The notes: generated by a model not told the origin, from the sequence alone. A DNA stretch of 64,000 nucleotides from Polynucleobacter sp. MWH-Svant-W18 (GCF_018687495.1 NZ_CP061293.1:186001-250000), one strand, 5' to 3'. Counted from the stretch's first letter, positions 26,472 to 39,996 are shown. Translations and numbers: made by a program.

Positions 26472-28793
26472 ATGAGCAAAGAAAACAATAAAGAGCAACA
26501 AATTGCAGCCCTGAGAGAGGCCGCACTTCAATATCACGAGTTTCCGACTCCGGGCAAGATTGAGATAGCCCCAACCAAACAATTAACCAATCAACGTGAT
26601 TTAGCGCTTGCTTATACGCCTGGCGTTGCGGCCCCTTGTGAAGAGATCGTAAAAGATCCAGCGAATGCTTTTAAGTACACGGCTCGCGGTAATTTGGTTG
26701 GTGTGATTACTAACGGTACTGCAGTTCTAGGTTTGGGAAATATTGGACCATTGGCAAGTAAGCCGGTCATGGAAGGCAAAGCTGTACTCTTTAAAAAGTT
26801 TGCAGGCATTGATGTTTTCGATATCGAAGTGAATGAAAACGACCCTGACAAGTTAGTTGAAATTATTGCTGCACTTGAGCCCACATTTGGCGGCATTAAT
26901 TTAGAAGACATCAAAGCGCCAGACTGTTTTGTGGTTGAACGCAAGTTACAAGCACGCATGAAGATTCCCGTCTTTCATGATGATCAGCACGGCACTGCCA
27001 TTGTGGTGGCAGCTGCAATCCTGAACGGACTCAAGGTTGTTGGCAAGGATGTTGGCAATGTAAAACTAGTGACCTCCGGTGCAGGTGCTGCGGCGCTAGC
27101 CTGTTTAGATCTATTGGTTGACTTAGGAATTCCTCGCAAAAATATTTGGGTAACCGATTTGGCGGGTGTTGCATACAAGGGTCGTAAAGAATTGATGGAC
27201 CCAGAAAAAGAGCCATTCTGCCAAGAAACTGATTTGCGGACTTTGGATGAAGTCATTGCAGGTGCAGATATTTTCTTGGGACTTTCTGCTGGTGGCGTGC
27301 TCAAACAAGACATGGTTAAGAAGATGGCTGATAAGCCATTGATTTACGCATTGGCAAACCCCACCCCAGAAATCTTGCCTGAGGAAGTGAAAGAAGTTCG
27401 CCCTGATGCAGTAATGGCTACTGGCCGTACTGACTATCCTAATCAAGTCAATAACGTTTTGTGTTTTCCATTTATTTTCCGTGGCGCACTCGATGTAGGT
27501 GCTACCACCATTACTCGTGGCATGGAAGTTGCTGCAGTTAAGGCTGTAGCTGAACTGGCCCAAGCAGAACAAAGTGAAGTCGTAGCCTCCGTTTACGGCA
27601 TTGAGAACTTGTCCTTTGGACCTGAATACCTCATTCCAAAACCATTTGATCCGCGTTTAATTACTGTGATTGCTCCTGCGGTTGCAAAGGCAGCGATGGA
27701 TGATGGCGTTGCTTCTCGCCCAATCAAAGATTTTGATGCCTATCGCAACCAGTTACAACAGTTTGTATATCACTCTGGAACTTTGATGAAGCCGCTCTTC
27801 AGTATTGCGAAGCGCGTACCAGCGAATCAAAAACGCATTGTGTTTGCTGAGGGTGAGGATGAGCGTGTATTGCGTGCTGTGCAAATCATTATTGATGAAA
27901 ACCTGGCTACTCCAATCTTGATTGGTCGTCCAGCGGTGATTGAGCATCGTATTGTCAAGTTTGGTTTACGCATGAAGATGGGTGAGGATTTTGAAATTGT
28001 TAACCCAGAAAATGACTCGCGCTTCCGCGATTTCTGGCAAACCTATTTAGGCCTAACTGAGCGTAAGGGTGTTACAGAGTCTTTTGCTAAGCTAGAAATG
28101 CGTCGCCGCAATAGCTTGATTGGCTCAATCATGATTAGCAAGGGTATGGCTGATGGCATGATTTGTGGAACGGTTGGCAATTCGGCAACTCATCTGAAAT
28201 ACATTGATGAAGTAGTGGGTCACGAGCCTGGCGCAAAAGTATATGGCGCTATGTCTGGCTTAATTCTTCCGGGTCGCCAAGTATTTTTGGTGGATACACA
28301 CATTAATATTGACCCAAGCGCTGAGCAGTTGGCTGAACTCACACTGATGGCTGCGAGTGAAATGCGCAAATTGGGATTGGTACCAAAAGTAGCGCTACTC
28401 TCCCATTCCAATTTTGGTTCAAGTAATGCCCCTTCAGCAGTCAAAATGCGTGAAGTGTTGGCATTAATCAAATTAGCGGATCCAACATTAGAAGTTGATG
28501 GTGAGATGCATGGGGATAGCGCTCTGGATGCAAGTATTCGTGAAGGTGCTGTAACTTCATCTTCATTGAAGGGCGATGCCAATCTCTTGGTAATGCCGAA
28601 TATTGATGCGGCGAATATTTCTTACAACTTGCTAAAGACAGCAGCAGGTAATGGAATCGCCATCGGACCATTGTTATTGGGTGTAGCTAAGCCAATTCAT
28701 ATTTTGACTCCGGCAGCTACCGTTCGCAGGATCGTTAATGTGACTACTTTGGCGGTGGTAGAGGCTGCAAGCAACGCGAGAGGCATCAACTAG
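26472..28793 (+). CDS. maeB: NADP-dependent malic enzyme with phosphotransacetylase-like domain
   Basis: Converts malate to pyruvate and CO2 with NADP reduction. The 773-aa hybrid has the malic N-domain ([53 protein letters not shown]) and the NAD-binding domain to about residue 425. A PTA/PTB-like domain follows ([46 protein letters not shown]). In MaeB the second domain is regulatory, not a working phosphotransacetylase. A long A/T-rich palindrome lies 7 bp after the stop. Confidence 0.96.
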   Translation: MSKENNKEQQIAALREAALQYHEFPTPGKIEIAPTKQLTNQRDLALAYTPGVAAPCEEIVKDPANAFKYTARGNLVGVITNGTAVLGLGNIGPLASKPVMEGKAVLFKKFAGIDVFDIEVNENDPDKLVEIIAALEPTFGGINLEDIKAPDCFVVERKLQARMKIPVFHDDQHGTAIVVAAAILNGLKVVGKDVGNVKLVTSGAGAAALACLDLLVDLGIPRKNIWVTDLAGVAYKGRKELMDPEKEPFCQETDLRTLDEVIAGADIFLGLSAGGVLKQDMVKKMADKPLIYALANPTPEILPEEVKEVRPDAVMATGRTDYPNQVNNVLCFPFIFRGALDVGATTITRGMEVAAVKAVAELAQAEQSEVVASVYGIENLSFGPEYLIPKPFDPRLITVIAPAVAKAAMDDGVASRPIKDFDAYRNQLQQFVYHSGTLMKPLFSIAKRVPANQKRIVFAEGEDERVLRAVQIIIDENLATPILIGRPAVIEHRIVKFGLRMKMGEDFEIVNPENDSRFRDFWQTYLGLTERKGVTESFAKLEMRRRNSLIGSIMISKGMADGMICGTVGNSATHLKYIDEVVGHEPGAKVYGAMSGLILPGRQVFLVDTHINIDPSAEQLAELTLMAASEMRKLGLVPKVALLSHSNFGSSNAPSAVKMREVLALIKLADPTLEVDGEMHGDSALDASIREGAVTSSSLKGDANLLVMPNIDAANISYNLLKTAAGNGIAIGPLLLGVAKPIHILTPAATVRRIVNVTTLAVVEAASNARGIN

Positions 28794-28800
28794 GGTGGGA

Positions 28801-28836
28801 AAATATATGTAAGTTAGTAGTAACTTACATATATTT
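28801..28836. repeat. Perfect 16-bp A/T-rich inverted repeat after maeB
   Basis: AAATATATGTAAGTTA and its exact reverse complement flank the loop GTAG. The downstream bases TTTAATTT are T-rich but not a clean T-run. Two further self-complementary TTATATAA-type blocks lie at about 28840-28864. It may end the maeB transcript, or be an operator for the barstar-like gene 85 bp downstream. Confidence 0.75.
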
Positions 28837-28921
28837 AATTTATATAAATCAATAACTTATATAAAAAGTGCTCTATATGGGCTTGATTTGATGGGCTGTT
28901 ACGGGTAACCTATCACCCATC

Positions 28922-29542
28922 ATGAATAATCGCTCAGAAATCAGCAATACAGCCAGCTTCGACGAACAGAGCCGCGCTGAAAGTTGGGATAGTAATGATC
29001 GACTTGAAACCGAATCATCCGCTGCCAACGTATATGCTCAAGGTGGTTTATCTCGCTTACAAAGCTACGCAGCAAATCAAGTCTCGGGAAAAAAAGTGAC
29101 CGCTTCATGGCGTGCCGCTTTGGCCGTTCGCGACGCGGGACCTCCCGCAATGTTGCGTAGTGTCCGCACGAACATTGTTCAGTCGATTCGCGCGTTTCGT
29201 ACACCTGACTTACAAGAGGCTGCTACGGAACTCGGTCAACATTTCATTTATGCCAATTGCGCTAATGCAATGACCAAAGGCGAAGTGCTGGAAGCAATTG
29301 CAATTGCTTATACATTTACCAAGCAGCAGGCTAAGAATTTCGATCCTTTGCTAGATGCTTTGACAACTCTTACCGACAAAGCTGGTCAACAGCCAGGATT
29401 TGTTGTGGTGTTGGAAGGTTTGCCTTGCACTCAAAAATTCGATAAAGAAGCGCGTGAAACATTATTAGATGTGTTCCGTGATGCTGTTGACTATTGGGCT
29501 GAACGCCGCACACCTTATCGCGTCTTCTACTCTTTCGCCTAA
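28922..29542 (+). CDS. Barstar-like (barnase-inhibitor family) protein with N-terminal extension
   Basis: A 206-aa protein. The last about 90 residues fit the barstar fold: MTKGEVLEAIAIAYTF (about 117-132), NFDPLLDALTTL, a strand FVVVLEGL, then a helix LLDVFRDAVDYWAERRTPYRVFYSF. Barstars bind and block small secreted-type RNases. The first about 115 residues (polar, then AAVRDAGPPAML-like and an Arg-rich helix) are not recognised. No RNase gene of the barnase type lies beside it; the neighbours are maeB and rsmE. It may be a solitary immunity or regulatory protein. Family assignment is from pattern recognition only. Confidence 0.65.
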   Translation: MNNRSEISNTASFDEQSRAESWDSNDRLETESSAANVYAQGGLSRLQSYAANQVSGKKVTASWRAALAVRDAGPPAMLRSVRTNIVQSIRAFRTPDLQEAATELGQHFIYANCANAMTKGEVLEAIAIAYTFTKQQAKNFDPLLDALTTLTDKAGQQPGFVVVLEGLPCTQKFDKEARETLLDVFRDAVDYWAERRTPYRVFYSFA

Positions 29543-29568
29543 GCTTTAGTTCATTGGCTCTCAGCCCT

Positions 29569-29595
29569 AAAATCGCCTCTATTTGAGGCGATTTT
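29569..29595. terminator. Bidirectional terminator between the barstar-like gene and rsmE
   Basis: AAAATCGCCTC (29569-29579) and GAGGCGATTTT (29585-29595) form a perfect 11-bp stem with a TATTT-type loop. A-tails and T-tails on both sides suit termination of both converging genes. It overlaps the last codon of rsmE. Confidence 0.85.
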
Positions 29596-30340
29596 GCATT
29601 TCTGGATTCCAGATGCTGTGTACGGTTGTGATCGCAACAACGCCAGCAGTTTCAGTTCTGAGTACACGCTCTCCTAGAGAAACGATTTGATAGCCAACAG
29701 CTTGCGCCTGAGCCTCTTCCTCTGGCGAGTGACCGCCCTCAGGGCCAATCATCAGCACAATATCTTGAGGATCTGTATCTATTAAAACGGAGTACATCGT
29801 CTTGGTAGCATCTGGACTGAGCAAGAGTTTGAGTTTGGCCTGAGGTGCTGACTGTAAATAGGCATCAAAAGTTTGAATGGGCTCTAACCTTGTTAAGACA
29901 GTTCGATCGCATTGCTCGCACGCTGCTTGAATAATCCCCATCCAATGAGTTTGGCGTTTTTGCGCACGCTCCAGATCACTAGTGCGGGTCAGTTTCAAGA
30001 TCGAGCGCTCACACTGCACGGGTGCAATCACTTGGGCGCCCGTTTCAACGGCCTTTTCCACGATCCAATCCATCTTGTCTCCACCAGCAAGCCCTTGGGC
30101 CAAAGTAATGGCATAAGGAGTCTCACGATGGGTATCTAATCGGATATCGCTTAGCTGGGCTTGCCCGGTTTTCCCGCTCAAAGAAAGCAGTTCGGCCTGA
30201 GCTACCTGGCCCTTGCCATCAAATACCGGAAAGGATTCCCCAGTCTGGATACGACGTACTCGCAAATGGTGGGCCACCTCAGGGGTGAGGGGGGTGGGCT
30301 TTTGGGATTCCCATGGTCCGGGAAGATAAAATTGAGGCAT
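29579..30340 (-). CDS. rsmE: 16S rRNA m3U1498 methyltransferase
   Basis: Methylates N3 of U1498 in the 30S decoding centre. A 253-aa SPOUT-class protein with an N-terminal PUA-like part ([19 protein letters not shown]), [20 protein letters not shown], and the SAM-binding knot with [16 protein letters not shown] and [16 protein letters not shown]. It diverges from tkt, with 44 bp between starts. Confidence 0.95.
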   Translation of the reverse strand: MPQFYLPGPWESQKPTPLTPEVAHHLRVRRIQTGESFPVFDGKGQVAQAELLSLSGKTGQAQLSDIRLDTHRETPYAITLAQGLAGGDKMDWIVEKAVETGAQVIAPVQCERSILKLTRTSDLERAQKRQTHWMGIIQAACEQCDRTVLTRLEPIQTFDAYLQSAPQAKLKLLLSPDATKTMYSVLIDTDPQDIVLMIGPEGGHSPEEEAQAQAVGYQIVSLGERVLRTETAGVVAITTVHSIWNPEMQNRLK

Positions 30341-30384
30341 TACTGAAATATAGCCAATTTATTTTCCTCGAGACCACTTTTACG

Positions 30385-32379
30385 ATGTCAAACCTTCAAA
30401 TACGCATGGCCAATGCGATTCGTGCTTTATCCATGGATGCAGTTCAGCAGGCAAATTCAGGTCATCCTGGTATGCCGATGGGTATGGCGGATATCGCTGT
30501 TGGGCTTTGGAATGAGCATTTAAAACATAACCCCACTGATCCCCATTGGATTGATCGCGATCGTTTTGTATTGTCGAACGGGCATGGATCCATGTTGTTG
30601 TATTCGCTCTTGCATTTATCTGGCTACGATTTGCCGATTGAAGAATTAAAAAATTTCCGCCAATTGCATAGCAAGACACCGGGACATCCTGAGTACGGAA
30701 TTACTCCGGGTGTTGAAACTACTACCGGTCCACTCGGCCAAGGTATTTCGAATGCAGTAGGTATGGCTCTTGCTGAGAAATTACTCGCAGAAGAATTTAA
30801 TCGCCCAGGTCATAACATCATTGATCACTACACCTATGTATTTTTGGGTGATGGTTGTTTGATGGAAGGCATCAGCCATGAAGTGTGTTCATTGGCTGGC
30901 ACCTTAAAGTTAAATAAGTTAATTGCGCTTTGGGATGACAACGGTATCTCGATTGATGGCAAGGTCGTTTCTTGGTTTAACGAAGATACGCCAAAACGTT
31001 TTGAGGCTTATGGCTGGAACGTCATTCGTGCTGTAGATGGCCATGATGCAGAGGCTGTATCTGCCGCTATCGCTAAGGCCAAGAAAAGCGATAAACCGAC
31101 TCTCATCTGCTGCAAAACCGCTATTGGTCAAGGTTCGCCAAACATGGCTGGTAGCGATAAAGTACATGGATCACCTCTCGGTGCCGCTGAAATTGCTGCC
31201 ACTCGGGTAGCACTTAATTGGCCATATGCCCCTTTTGAAGTTCCTAAAGATATTTATGCGGCATGGGATTTTAAAAAGCGTGGTCAAGCTGCTGAGCATG
31301 AGTGGAATAAAGAATTTCAGAAATATAAAAATAAGTTCCCAGAGCTTGCCTCGGAATTGCAGCGTCGCATGCAAGGCGATCTATCAAAAGACTTTTCTGC
31401 AACTTTGCGTGCGTATTTAAAAACTTGTCAATCAAAAGCAGAAACGATTGCTACTCGTAAGGCAAGTCAGAATGCCATCGAAGCATTGGCTCCAGCCTTA
31501 CCAGAATTTATGGGCGGCTCTGCCGACTTAACAGGTTCTAACTTAACCAATTGGTCAGCATGTAAACCTGTACGTGGTGATCAATGGGGTAATCATATTA
31601 ATTACGGTGTACGTGAATTTGGTATGAGTGCCATCATGAATGGCATTGCCTTGCATGGTGGCTATATTCCGTTTGGGGGCACCTTCTTAACCTTCTCTGA
31701 TTACAGTCGTAACGCGCTGCGTATGGCTGCTTTGATGAAGTTGCGTAGTATCTTTGTCTTTACCCATGACTCTATTGGTCTAGGAGAGGATGGCCCTACC
31801 CATCAATCAGTAGAGCATGTTGCCAGCTTGCGCCTCATTCCGAATCTGATGGTTTGGCGTCCTTGTGACACCACCGAGAGTGCTGTAGCCTGGGGCTCAG
31901 CCATTGAGCGTAAGAATGGTCCTAGCGCTTTAATCTTTAGTCGCCAAAACTGCCCATTTGTTTCTCGTGATAGTCAGCAGATTAAAGATATTGCTCGGGG
32001 CGGCTATGTCTTGCGTGATCCCCAGTCCGGAAAGATTGATGCGGTTCTCATCGCCACGGGATCTGAAATTGCGCTCGCCCTACAAACTGCGCAGCAGTTA
32101 GAAGGCGAAGGTTTGGGTATTCGTGTGGTTTCAATACCTTCTACTACGGTTTTTGATCAGCAAGACGCTGCATACAAAGCCACTGTGTTACCAGGCAATA
32201 TTCCTCGCATTGCTGTTGAAGCGGGAGTGAGTGATTTCTGGTGGAAATATGGCTGTGCTGCTGTACATGGTGTTGACACCTTTGGCGAGTCTGCACCTGC
32301 AGGGCAGTTGTATGAATATTTTGGTTTAACAGCGGATCAAATTGCAAAGACTGTTAAACAATGCATCGCTCAGAAGTAA
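30385..32379 (+). CDS. tkt: Transketolase
   Basis: Thiamine-diphosphate enzyme of the pentose phosphate pathway, moving C2 units between sugars. ATG at 30385 ([15 protein letters not shown], 664 aa) is preferred to an in-frame ATG at 30313 that would overlap rsm[34 protein letters not shown] (about 155, cofactor motif), DDNGISIDG, and [20 protein letters not shown] are all present. gap follows after 44 bp, giving a small central-carbon unit. Confidence 0.97.
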   Translation: MSNLQIRMANAIRALSMDAVQQANSGHPGMPMGMADIAVGLWNEHLKHNPTDPHWIDRDRFVLSNGHGSMLLYSLLHLSGYDLPIEELKNFRQLHSKTPGHPEYGITPGVETTTGPLGQGISNAVGMALAEKLLAEEFNRPGHNIIDHYTYVFLGDGCLMEGISHEVCSLAGTLKLNKLIALWDDNGISIDGKVVSWFNEDTPKRFEAYGWNVIRAVDGHDAEAVSAAIAKAKKSDKPTLICCKTAIGQGSPNMAGSDKVHGSPLGAAEIAATRVALNWPYAPFEVPKDIYAAWDFKKRGQAAEHEWNKEFQKYKNKFPELASELQRRMQGDLSKDFSATLRAYLKTCQSKAETIATRKASQNAIEALAPALPEFMGGSADLTGSNLTNWSACKPVRGDQWGNHINYGVREFGMSAIMNGIALHGGYIPFGGTFLTFSDYSRNALRMAALMKLRSIFVFTHDSIGLGEDGPTHQSVEHVASLRLIPNLMVWRPCDTTESAVAWGSAIERKNGPSALIFSRQNCPFVSRDSQQIKDIARGGYVLRDPQSGKIDAVLIATGSEIALALQTAQQLEGEGLGIRVVSIPSTTVFDQQDAAYKATVLPGNIPRIAVEAGVSDFWWKYGCAAVHGVDTFGESAPAGQLYEYFGLTADQIAKTVKQCIAQK

Positions 32380-32423
32380 TGCGAGTCATGCGAAATCCAT
32401 TCAATATTAGTAAGGGGAAATAA

Positions 32424-33452
32424 ATGACAATACGTGTCGCAATTAATGGTTATGGACGCATCGGTCGCATGGTGTTGCGTGCCTTATATGAAGACCAGGT
32501 CAATGGTAAGCCACGTCGTGATATCAAGATCGTTGCGATCAACGCCATGGGTGACATCGCTATCAATGCGCACCTTACACAGTATGACTCAGCGCACGGT
32601 CGTTTTCCTGCAGAAGTCAGTGTCGACGGCGATTACATGGTGGTCAATGGCGATCGCATCAAGATGTTCTGTACTCGTAATCCCGCTGAAACTCCGTGGG
32701 GTGAGTTGGGTGTAGATTTAGTTTTGGAGTGCACGGGCAAGTTCACTTCAAAAGAAAAGGCGATGATTCATATTCAGCAGGGCGCCAAAAAAGTATTGAT
32801 TTCTGCTCCTGGTGAAAAAGATGTGGATGCAACCATTGTGTACGGTGTTAATCAAAATGTATTAAAGCCAAGTGATGTCGTTGTTTCTAACGCGAGTTGC
32901 ACCACGAATTGTTTGGCACCATTGGTAAAGCCGTTGTTGGAAAACATTGGGATTGAGTCAGGCTTGATGACTACTATTCATGCATTCACGAACGACCAAG
33001 TATTGACAGATGTGTATCACAAGGATATGCGTCGTGCCCGCTCTGCTGTCAGCAGCATGATTCCCACTAAGACTGGTGCTGCAAAAGCAGTAGGCCTAGT
33101 ATTGCCAGCTTTAGCAGGACGCTTTGATGGTTTTGCGATGCGCGTGCCGGTAATTAATGTTTCTGTCGTGGATTTAACCTTTGCGGCCAGTCGTACCACT
33201 AGCGTTGATGAGGTTAATGCAATCTTGAAGACGGCTAGTGAGGGCGAACTCAAAGGTATCCTGGGCTTCAATACATTGCCTTTGGTATCGATTGACTTTA
33301 ACCATGATCCCCGCCCAAGTATTTATGATGCCTCCCAGACTCGCGTGTCTGCTGATGGTAAGTTGGTCAAAGTATTGGCCTGGTACGACAATGAGTGGGG
33401 ATATTCAGTGCAAATGCTCAATGCAGCAGAGGCATTGATGGCTGTTAAGTAA
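32424..33452 (+). CDS. gap: Glyceraldehyde-3-phosphate dehydrogenase, type I
   Basis: Interconverts glyceraldehyde 3-phosphate and 1,3-bisphosphoglycerate. The 342-aa protein has NAD-binding [15 protein letters not shown] at the N-terminus, the active-site motif ASCTTNC with nucleophile C159, [14 protein letters not shown] and [14 protein letters not shown]. The downstream stem-loop at 33511-33543 ends it. Located directly after tkt in the same direction. Confidence 0.97.
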   Translation: MTIRVAINGYGRIGRMVLRALYEDQVNGKPRRDIKIVAINAMGDIAINAHLTQYDSAHGRFPAEVSVDGDYMVVNGDRIKMFCTRNPAETPWGELGVDLVLECTGKFTSKEKAMIHIQQGAKKVLISAPGEKDVDATIVYGVNQNVLKPSDVVVSNASCTTNCLAPLVKPLLENIGIESGLMTTIHAFTNDQVLTDVYHKDMRRARSAVSSMIPTKTGAAKAVGLVLPALAGRFDGFAMRVPVINVSVVDLTFAASRTTSVDEVNAILKTASEGELKGILGFNTLPLVSIDFNHDPRPSIYDASQTRVSADGKLVKVLAWYDNEWGYSVQMLNAAEALMAVK

Positions 33453-33510
33453 TTAAAAGTGCTTATCTGTAGCTAAAATTCGGTAAAAATCACCTTTTTA
33501 GCGAAAATCA

Positions 33511-33543
33511 TTCAAAAAGACCTCGAATTGAGGTCTTTTTGAA
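33511..33543. terminator. Bidirectional terminator between gap and fur
   Basis: TTCAAAAAGACCTC and GAGGTCTTTTTGAA form a perfect 14-bp stem around a GAATT loop, with A-runs and T-runs built into the arms. It serves the converging gap and fur transcripts. Confidence 0.88.
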
Positions 33544-33575
33544 TTCTGCAGCAGCGAAATTGGCCAGAAAAGTGC

Positions 33576-34031
33576 TTATTTTTGCTTATTTCGGCAGTTT
33601 TTCTTCTGGCAATGGCCGTACATGGCTAATGAGTGCTCTTGAAGCTTAAACCCCAGGTTTTTGGCAATATCCCGCTGCCTTTTTTCGATTGCCTCGTCTA
33701 CGAATTCCTCAACATGGCCGCAATCTAAGCAAACGAGATGATCATGGTGGTTACCTTCGTTTAACTCATAGATCGCGCGGCTATCCCCTTTGCTGGATTC
33801 AAAATGGCTGCGTAGCAGGAGCCCAGCTTGTTCAAACTGGGTGAGAACACGATAGACCGTCGCCAGGCCGATTTCTTGATCTTCTTTGGCGAGGGCCATA
33901 AAGACATCTTCAGCACTAAAGTGGGTGCCCCCATTTTGATGAAAAAAATCCAGAATTTTCATGCGTGGCCCAGTGGCTTTGAGGCCAATATCACGCAAAT
34001 TTGCTGGTGTGGGGTTTTGGGTCATATTCAT
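33576..34031 (-). CDS. fur: Ferric uptake regulator
   Basis: Iron-responsive repressor. Taken from ATG 34031 (151 aa); ATG 34025 two codons later is equally possible, and a TTG at 34052 is unlikely. DNA-binding wing region has LKATGPRMKILDFF and EIGLATVYRVLTQFEQAGLL. Metal sites are HHDH (95-98), CLDC (C101/C104) and the C-terminal C141/C146 pair. It diverges from bamE, with only 43 bp between starts, the arrangement widespread in beta- and gammaproteobacteria. I saw no convincing Fur box in that short gap. Confidence 0.95.
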   Translation of the reverse strand: MNMTQNPTPANLRDIGLKATGPRMKILDFFHQNGGTHFSAEDVFMALAKEDQEIGLATVYRVLTQFEQAGLLLRSHFESSKGDSRAIYELNEGNHHDHLVCLDCGHVEEFVDEAIEKRQRDIAKNLGFKLQEHSLAMYGHCQKKNCRNKQK

Positions 34032-34074
34032 GGCTTTGGGAGCTAAAATCAATGTCTTAATGATACGGCCAGCT

Positions 34075-34812
34075 ATGCAAAATTGCTTTGAACTTTTTAG
34101 TCGTTTTTTGAACCCCGCATTTAAGGGGTCTTATGGATCTGCCCGTCTGGGGTTTGCAGTGCTCGCCTTAGTTGGATTATTGGGTATAGGGGGCTGCACC
34201 TCCGCGGTTGATGAAACCCAGCGAGCTTGGATGAATAAAATTTTCCAACCTTACGTTCCTGACACCGTACAAGGAAATTTTATTTCGAGTGAGCAGTATG
34301 CAAAGCTGCAATTGGGTATGAGTCGAGAGCAGGTTCGGCAGATTTTAGGAACCCCTTTATTAGCAAGCTATTTTCACGCGAATCGCTGGGATTACATATT
34401 TGAATTCAAGCGCGATGGGCGACCTATCGGCAAAGAACGCCGTGTAACTGTCTTCTTCGATGGCGATAAGGTAGTGAAGTTTCAGGGGGATGCTTTGCCT
34501 ACCGATATTGAGATGGTGGCTGAGATTGATAACTATGCAAAGAACAAACGTTCATTTTGGGATGTCATTACAGGGTCAAATAAAGCACCCGTAACACCAC
34601 CCCTGCAATCGCCTGAATTGTTGGTGCCAAGCCCTACCGATAACTTACCTAAGGGCGCAGCGGTACCACCTATACCTGCAGAAGCTAAAAGTTCTTTCTG
34701 GGAATTCTTTGGCTCATCTAACAAGCCGGCAGATGGACAAGCAGTGCCAGCATCCGAGACATTGGGTCCTGGCGCTATGAATATTCCGCAGCCAACAGAA
34801 GTAAAGCAATGA
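34075..34812 (+). CDS. bamE: Outer membrane assembly lipoprotein BamE with long C-terminal extension
   Basis: Part of the BAM complex that inserts outer-membrane barrels. The ATG at 34075 is chosen because it gives a signal peptide (about 23-40) with lipobox LGIGG-C41. The SmpA/OmlA domain is at about 70-145 (YAKLQLGMSREQVRQILGTP, RWDYIFEFKRDG, FFDGDKVVKFQGD). At 245 aa it is about twice the E. coli length. The extra C-terminal tail is Pro-rich and carries SFWDVITGSNK (160-170) and SFWEFFGSSNK (208-218), an internal repeat of unknown role. dapB follows after 25 bp. Confidence 0.92.
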   Translation: MQNCFELFSRFLNPAFKGSYGSARLGFAVLALVGLLGIGGCTSAVDETQRAWMNKIFQPYVPDTVQGNFISSEQYAKLQLGMSREQVRQILGTPLLASYFHANRWDYIFEFKRDGRPIGKERRVTVFFDGDKVVKFQGDALPTDIEMVAEIDNYAKNKRSFWDVITGSNKAPVTPPLQSPELLVPSPTDNLPKGAAVPPIPAEAKSSFWEFFGSSNKPADGQAVPASETLGPGAMNIPQPTEVKQ

Positions 34813-34837
34813 CACGTTTAATTAGAAGCGAATACAT

Positions 34838-35641
34838 ATGATGAAGATTGCTATTGCAGGAGCCACTGGTCGAATGGGCAAGATGTTGATTGAGGCTATC
34901 CTCAATAGCTCTGATGCTCAACTGGTTGGCGCACTTGAGCATGCTGCTTGCCCACAGTTAGGGGAGGATGCCGGTGCATTCTTGGGCAAAAAAACAGGTG
35001 TGATAATTTCTGCTGATGTTGCGAAGACTTTAGCCAATGCGGAGTTTTTGATTGACTTCACAAGGCCTGAGGGCACGATGGCGCACCTCGCAGCTGCCCA
35101 AGTCACGGGTACTAAAATGATTATTGGGACAACGGGTCTAAGCACTGAACAGATCGCCAATTTAAAAAAGGCCTCCGCCCAATTAGCGATTGTTTTTGCT
35201 CCGAATATGAGTGTGGGCGTGAATGCGACATTCAAGCTGCTCGAGATTGCCGCCAAGATGCTCAATCAGGGCTATGACATTGAAATTATCGAAGCCCATC
35301 ATCGCCATAAGGTAGATGCACCTTCAGGTACTGCGCTCAAGATGGGCGAAGTCATTGCAGATGCATTGGGTGAAAAGTTAGATGATGTCGCTGTATATGC
35401 ACGTGAGGGGCACACAGGAGAGCGTAAGGAAGGCTCAATTGGGTTTGCAACCATTCGTGGTGGCGATATTGTTGGCGATCATACCGTGCTGTTTGCTGGT
35501 GATGGCGAGCGGATTGAGATTAGTCACAAGTCATCTAGTCGCCAGTCTTATGCTCAAGGATCTTTGCGCGCCGCGCGCTTTTTGCAATCCCAATCTTCTG
35601 GTTTGTATGACATGCAAGATGTATTGGGTTTGCGCAAATAA
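34838..35641 (+). CDS. dapB: 4-hydroxy-tetrahydrodipicolinate reductase
   Basis: Lysine and diaminopimelate synthesis. The 267-aa protein shows the NAD(P)-binding [30 protein letters not shown], and the substrate/catalytic block [20 protein letters not shown] (His-His-Arg-His-Lys). The start may be either of two adjacent ATG codons. It lies between bamE and leuS in the same direction, as in many Burkholderiales. Confidence 0.97.
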   Translation: MMKIAIAGATGRMGKMLIEAILNSSDAQLVGALEHAACPQLGEDAGAFLGKKTGVIISADVAKTLANAEFLIDFTRPEGTMAHLAAAQVTGTKMIIGTTGLSTEQIANLKKASAQLAIVFAPNMSVGVNATFKLLEIAAKMLNQGYDIEIIEAHHRHKVDAPSGTALKMGEVIADALGEKLDDVAVYAREGHTGERKEGSIGFATIRGGDIVGDHTVLFAGDGERIEISHKSSSRQSYAQGSLRAARFLQSQSSGLYDMQDVLGLRK

Positions 35642-35686
35642 GACCCCGCTACCATTACTAAAATAAGAAGAAAAGAGTTGTCTTGA

Positions 35687-38359
<2,673 letters not shown>

Positions 38360-38387
38360 TCAATTACTCTAACTAGAATCTAAAAAT

Positions 38388-38915
38388 ATGAGCACCAATC
38401 ACATTCGTCGAAGATTTTTAGGGTTTATGACTCTTGCGCCTTTAAGTGGTTTGATTGCTTGCGGTTATCGTCTGCGTGGCATGGTTGATTTGCCCTTTAA
38501 GGCAATTGCTATTACTGGAAATCCATCGCCTCCACTGCGCGCAGATTTAACAACCGCTATTTTGACTGGCACGGATGTGAAGGTTGCCATTAATCCCAAA
38601 GATGCCGATTTAATATTGGATGTAAATAATGAGCTCAATGGCCGAGAAATTTTGGCCTACAGCTCTACTGGACAGGTATCGGCTTATCGACTAACTATTC
38701 GTGTAGCCTTTCGGGCTTACGATTTGGCCGGTGCAGAAATTATTCCTGAGAGCGATATCTACATTACTCGAGACATGGATTTCTCCAACTCCACTGTTTT
38801 GGCGACTGATGTTCAGCAGGCACAGTTCTTAACGCAGATGCGTAAGGATTTGGCATTGCAGATTCTGCGCCGCCTTTCTGCTGCAGCTAAAAATCCGCAA
38901 GCAAGAAGTTTCTAG
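38388..38915 (+). CDS. lptE: LPS-assembly lipoprotein LptE
   Basis: Plugs the LptD barrel and helps insert lipopolysaccharide at the cell surface. A 175-aa lipoprotein: basic N-terminus (RRRF), hydrophobic stretch, and lipobox GLIAC near residue 25, followed by GYRLRG, the classic LptE start of the mature protein. The body is a small mixed fold (ILAYSSTGQVSAYRLTIRV). It lies between leuS and holA, the universal position of this gene in proteobacteria. Confidence 0.93.
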   Translation: MSTNHIRRRFLGFMTLAPLSGLIACGYRLRGMVDLPFKAIAITGNPSPPLRADLTTAILTGTDVKVAINPKDADLILDVNNELNGREILAYSSTGQVSAYRLTIRVAFRAYDLAGAEIIPESDIYITRDMDFSNSTVLATDVQQAQFLTQMRKDLALQILRRLSAAAKNPQARSF

Positions 38916-38934
38916 AGATTGATCGAGAACTCGC

Positions 38935-39996
38935 ATGGTCAAAGTCGACGCCTTGCAGGTACATCTTAAAACCTTGAGTTCTGGCGCAGCCATGTCTCCA
39001 CTCTATATTTTTAGTGGTGATGAACCACTTTTAATGATGGAGGCAATGGATCAGTTGCGTATAGCTGCGAAGAAGCTGGGCTTTACTGATCGCGAAGTGA
39101 TGGTGCAAGAGCGAGGCTTCGATTGGAGTTCGCTGATGAATGCGGGTCAAACCATGTCCCTATTTGGAGACAAGCGTTGGGTGGAATTACGCATCCCTAC
39201 TGGGAAGCCTGGACGTGATGGTGCAGACGCATTAAAACAATTTGCCGCACAAATTTCTGAGATGCCAGTAGGTTCTGATGGTCCTGATACAGTCATTTGT
39301 ATCGTGTTACCCAGACTCGATGGAAAAACCAAGACCTCTGCTTGGTTTAGCGCCTTAGATGAGGCGGGCATGGCAATACAGATAGATACGCTAGACCGTA
39401 TTCATTTACCGCGGTGGATTGCGGGTCGATTGCAAAAGCAGGATCAGGAAGTGGAAGTCGGACCGGAGGGGCAGCGGGCATTAGAGTTTATTGCTGATCA
39501 AGTTGAGGGCAATTTAATTGCTGCGCATCAAGAAATCTTGAAGTTGGGATTGCTATATCCAACTGGTAAGCTAAGTGAGGAGCAAATTCGTTCTTCGATT
39601 CTGAAAGTGGCGCGCTATAACGTATTTGAATTAACGGAAGCCATGTTGGCGGGTGATTTGCCTAGGCTAAACCGGATGTTGGATGGTTTAAAAGGCGAAG
39701 GCGAACCACTAGTATTAATTTTATGGAGCGTAACGGAAGAGCTTCGGCTACTATCTAAATTAAAGGCTGCGAGTGATGCTGGTGAGCCTATACAACAGCT
39801 GATGCGAGCTAATCGGATTTGGGGCAATAAAGAGCGCTTGTATCCAACAGCTATTAGACGTGTGCAACCCCTGAAACTGCGTAAGGCAATGCAGGTAGCT
39901 GCGGGATTGGATCGCCAGTCAAAAGGTTTGCATGCTGCAGATCTTCCGGCTGATCCTTGGGATGGTTTGCGTTTACTTGGAAATTTATTGCGTTAG
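38935..39996 (+). CDS. holA: DNA polymerase III delta subunit
   Basis: The clamp-loader subunit that opens the beta sliding clamp. A 353-aa protein with SPLYIFSGDEPLLMMEAMDQLR at the start (AAA+-like domain without a working P-loop), a middle segment with LPRWIAGRLQKQ and EGNLIAAHQEILKLGLLYP, and a helical C-terminal domain (GEPLVLILWSVTEELRLL). Follows lptE after 19 bp, and proA follows after 20 bp. Confidence 0.95.
   Translation: MVKVDALQVHLKTLSSGAAMSPLYIFSGDEPLLMMEAMDQLRIAAKKLGFTDREVMVQERGFDWSSLMNAGQTMSLFGDKRWVELRIPTGKPGRDGADALKQFAAQISEMPVGSDGPDTVICIVLPRLDGKTKTSAWFSALDEAGMAIQIDTLDRIHLPRWIAGRLQKQDQEVEVGPEGQRALEFIADQVEGNLIAAHQEILKLGLLYPTGKLSEEQIRSSILKVARYNVFELTEAMLAGDLPRLNRMLDGLKGEGEPLVLILWSVTEELRLLSKLKAASDAGEPIQQLMRANRIWGNKERLYPTAIRRVQPLKLRKAMQVAAGLDRQSKGLHAADLPADPWDGLRLLGNLLR

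Noticed and set aside
30313..30384. Upstream ATG extending transketolase by 24 residues
   Set aside because: It would overlap rsmE; family members start at [15 protein letters not shown].
33961..34074. Longer start for bamE overlapping fur
   Set aside because: It would bury the signal peptide and lipobox; ATG 34075 places them correctly.
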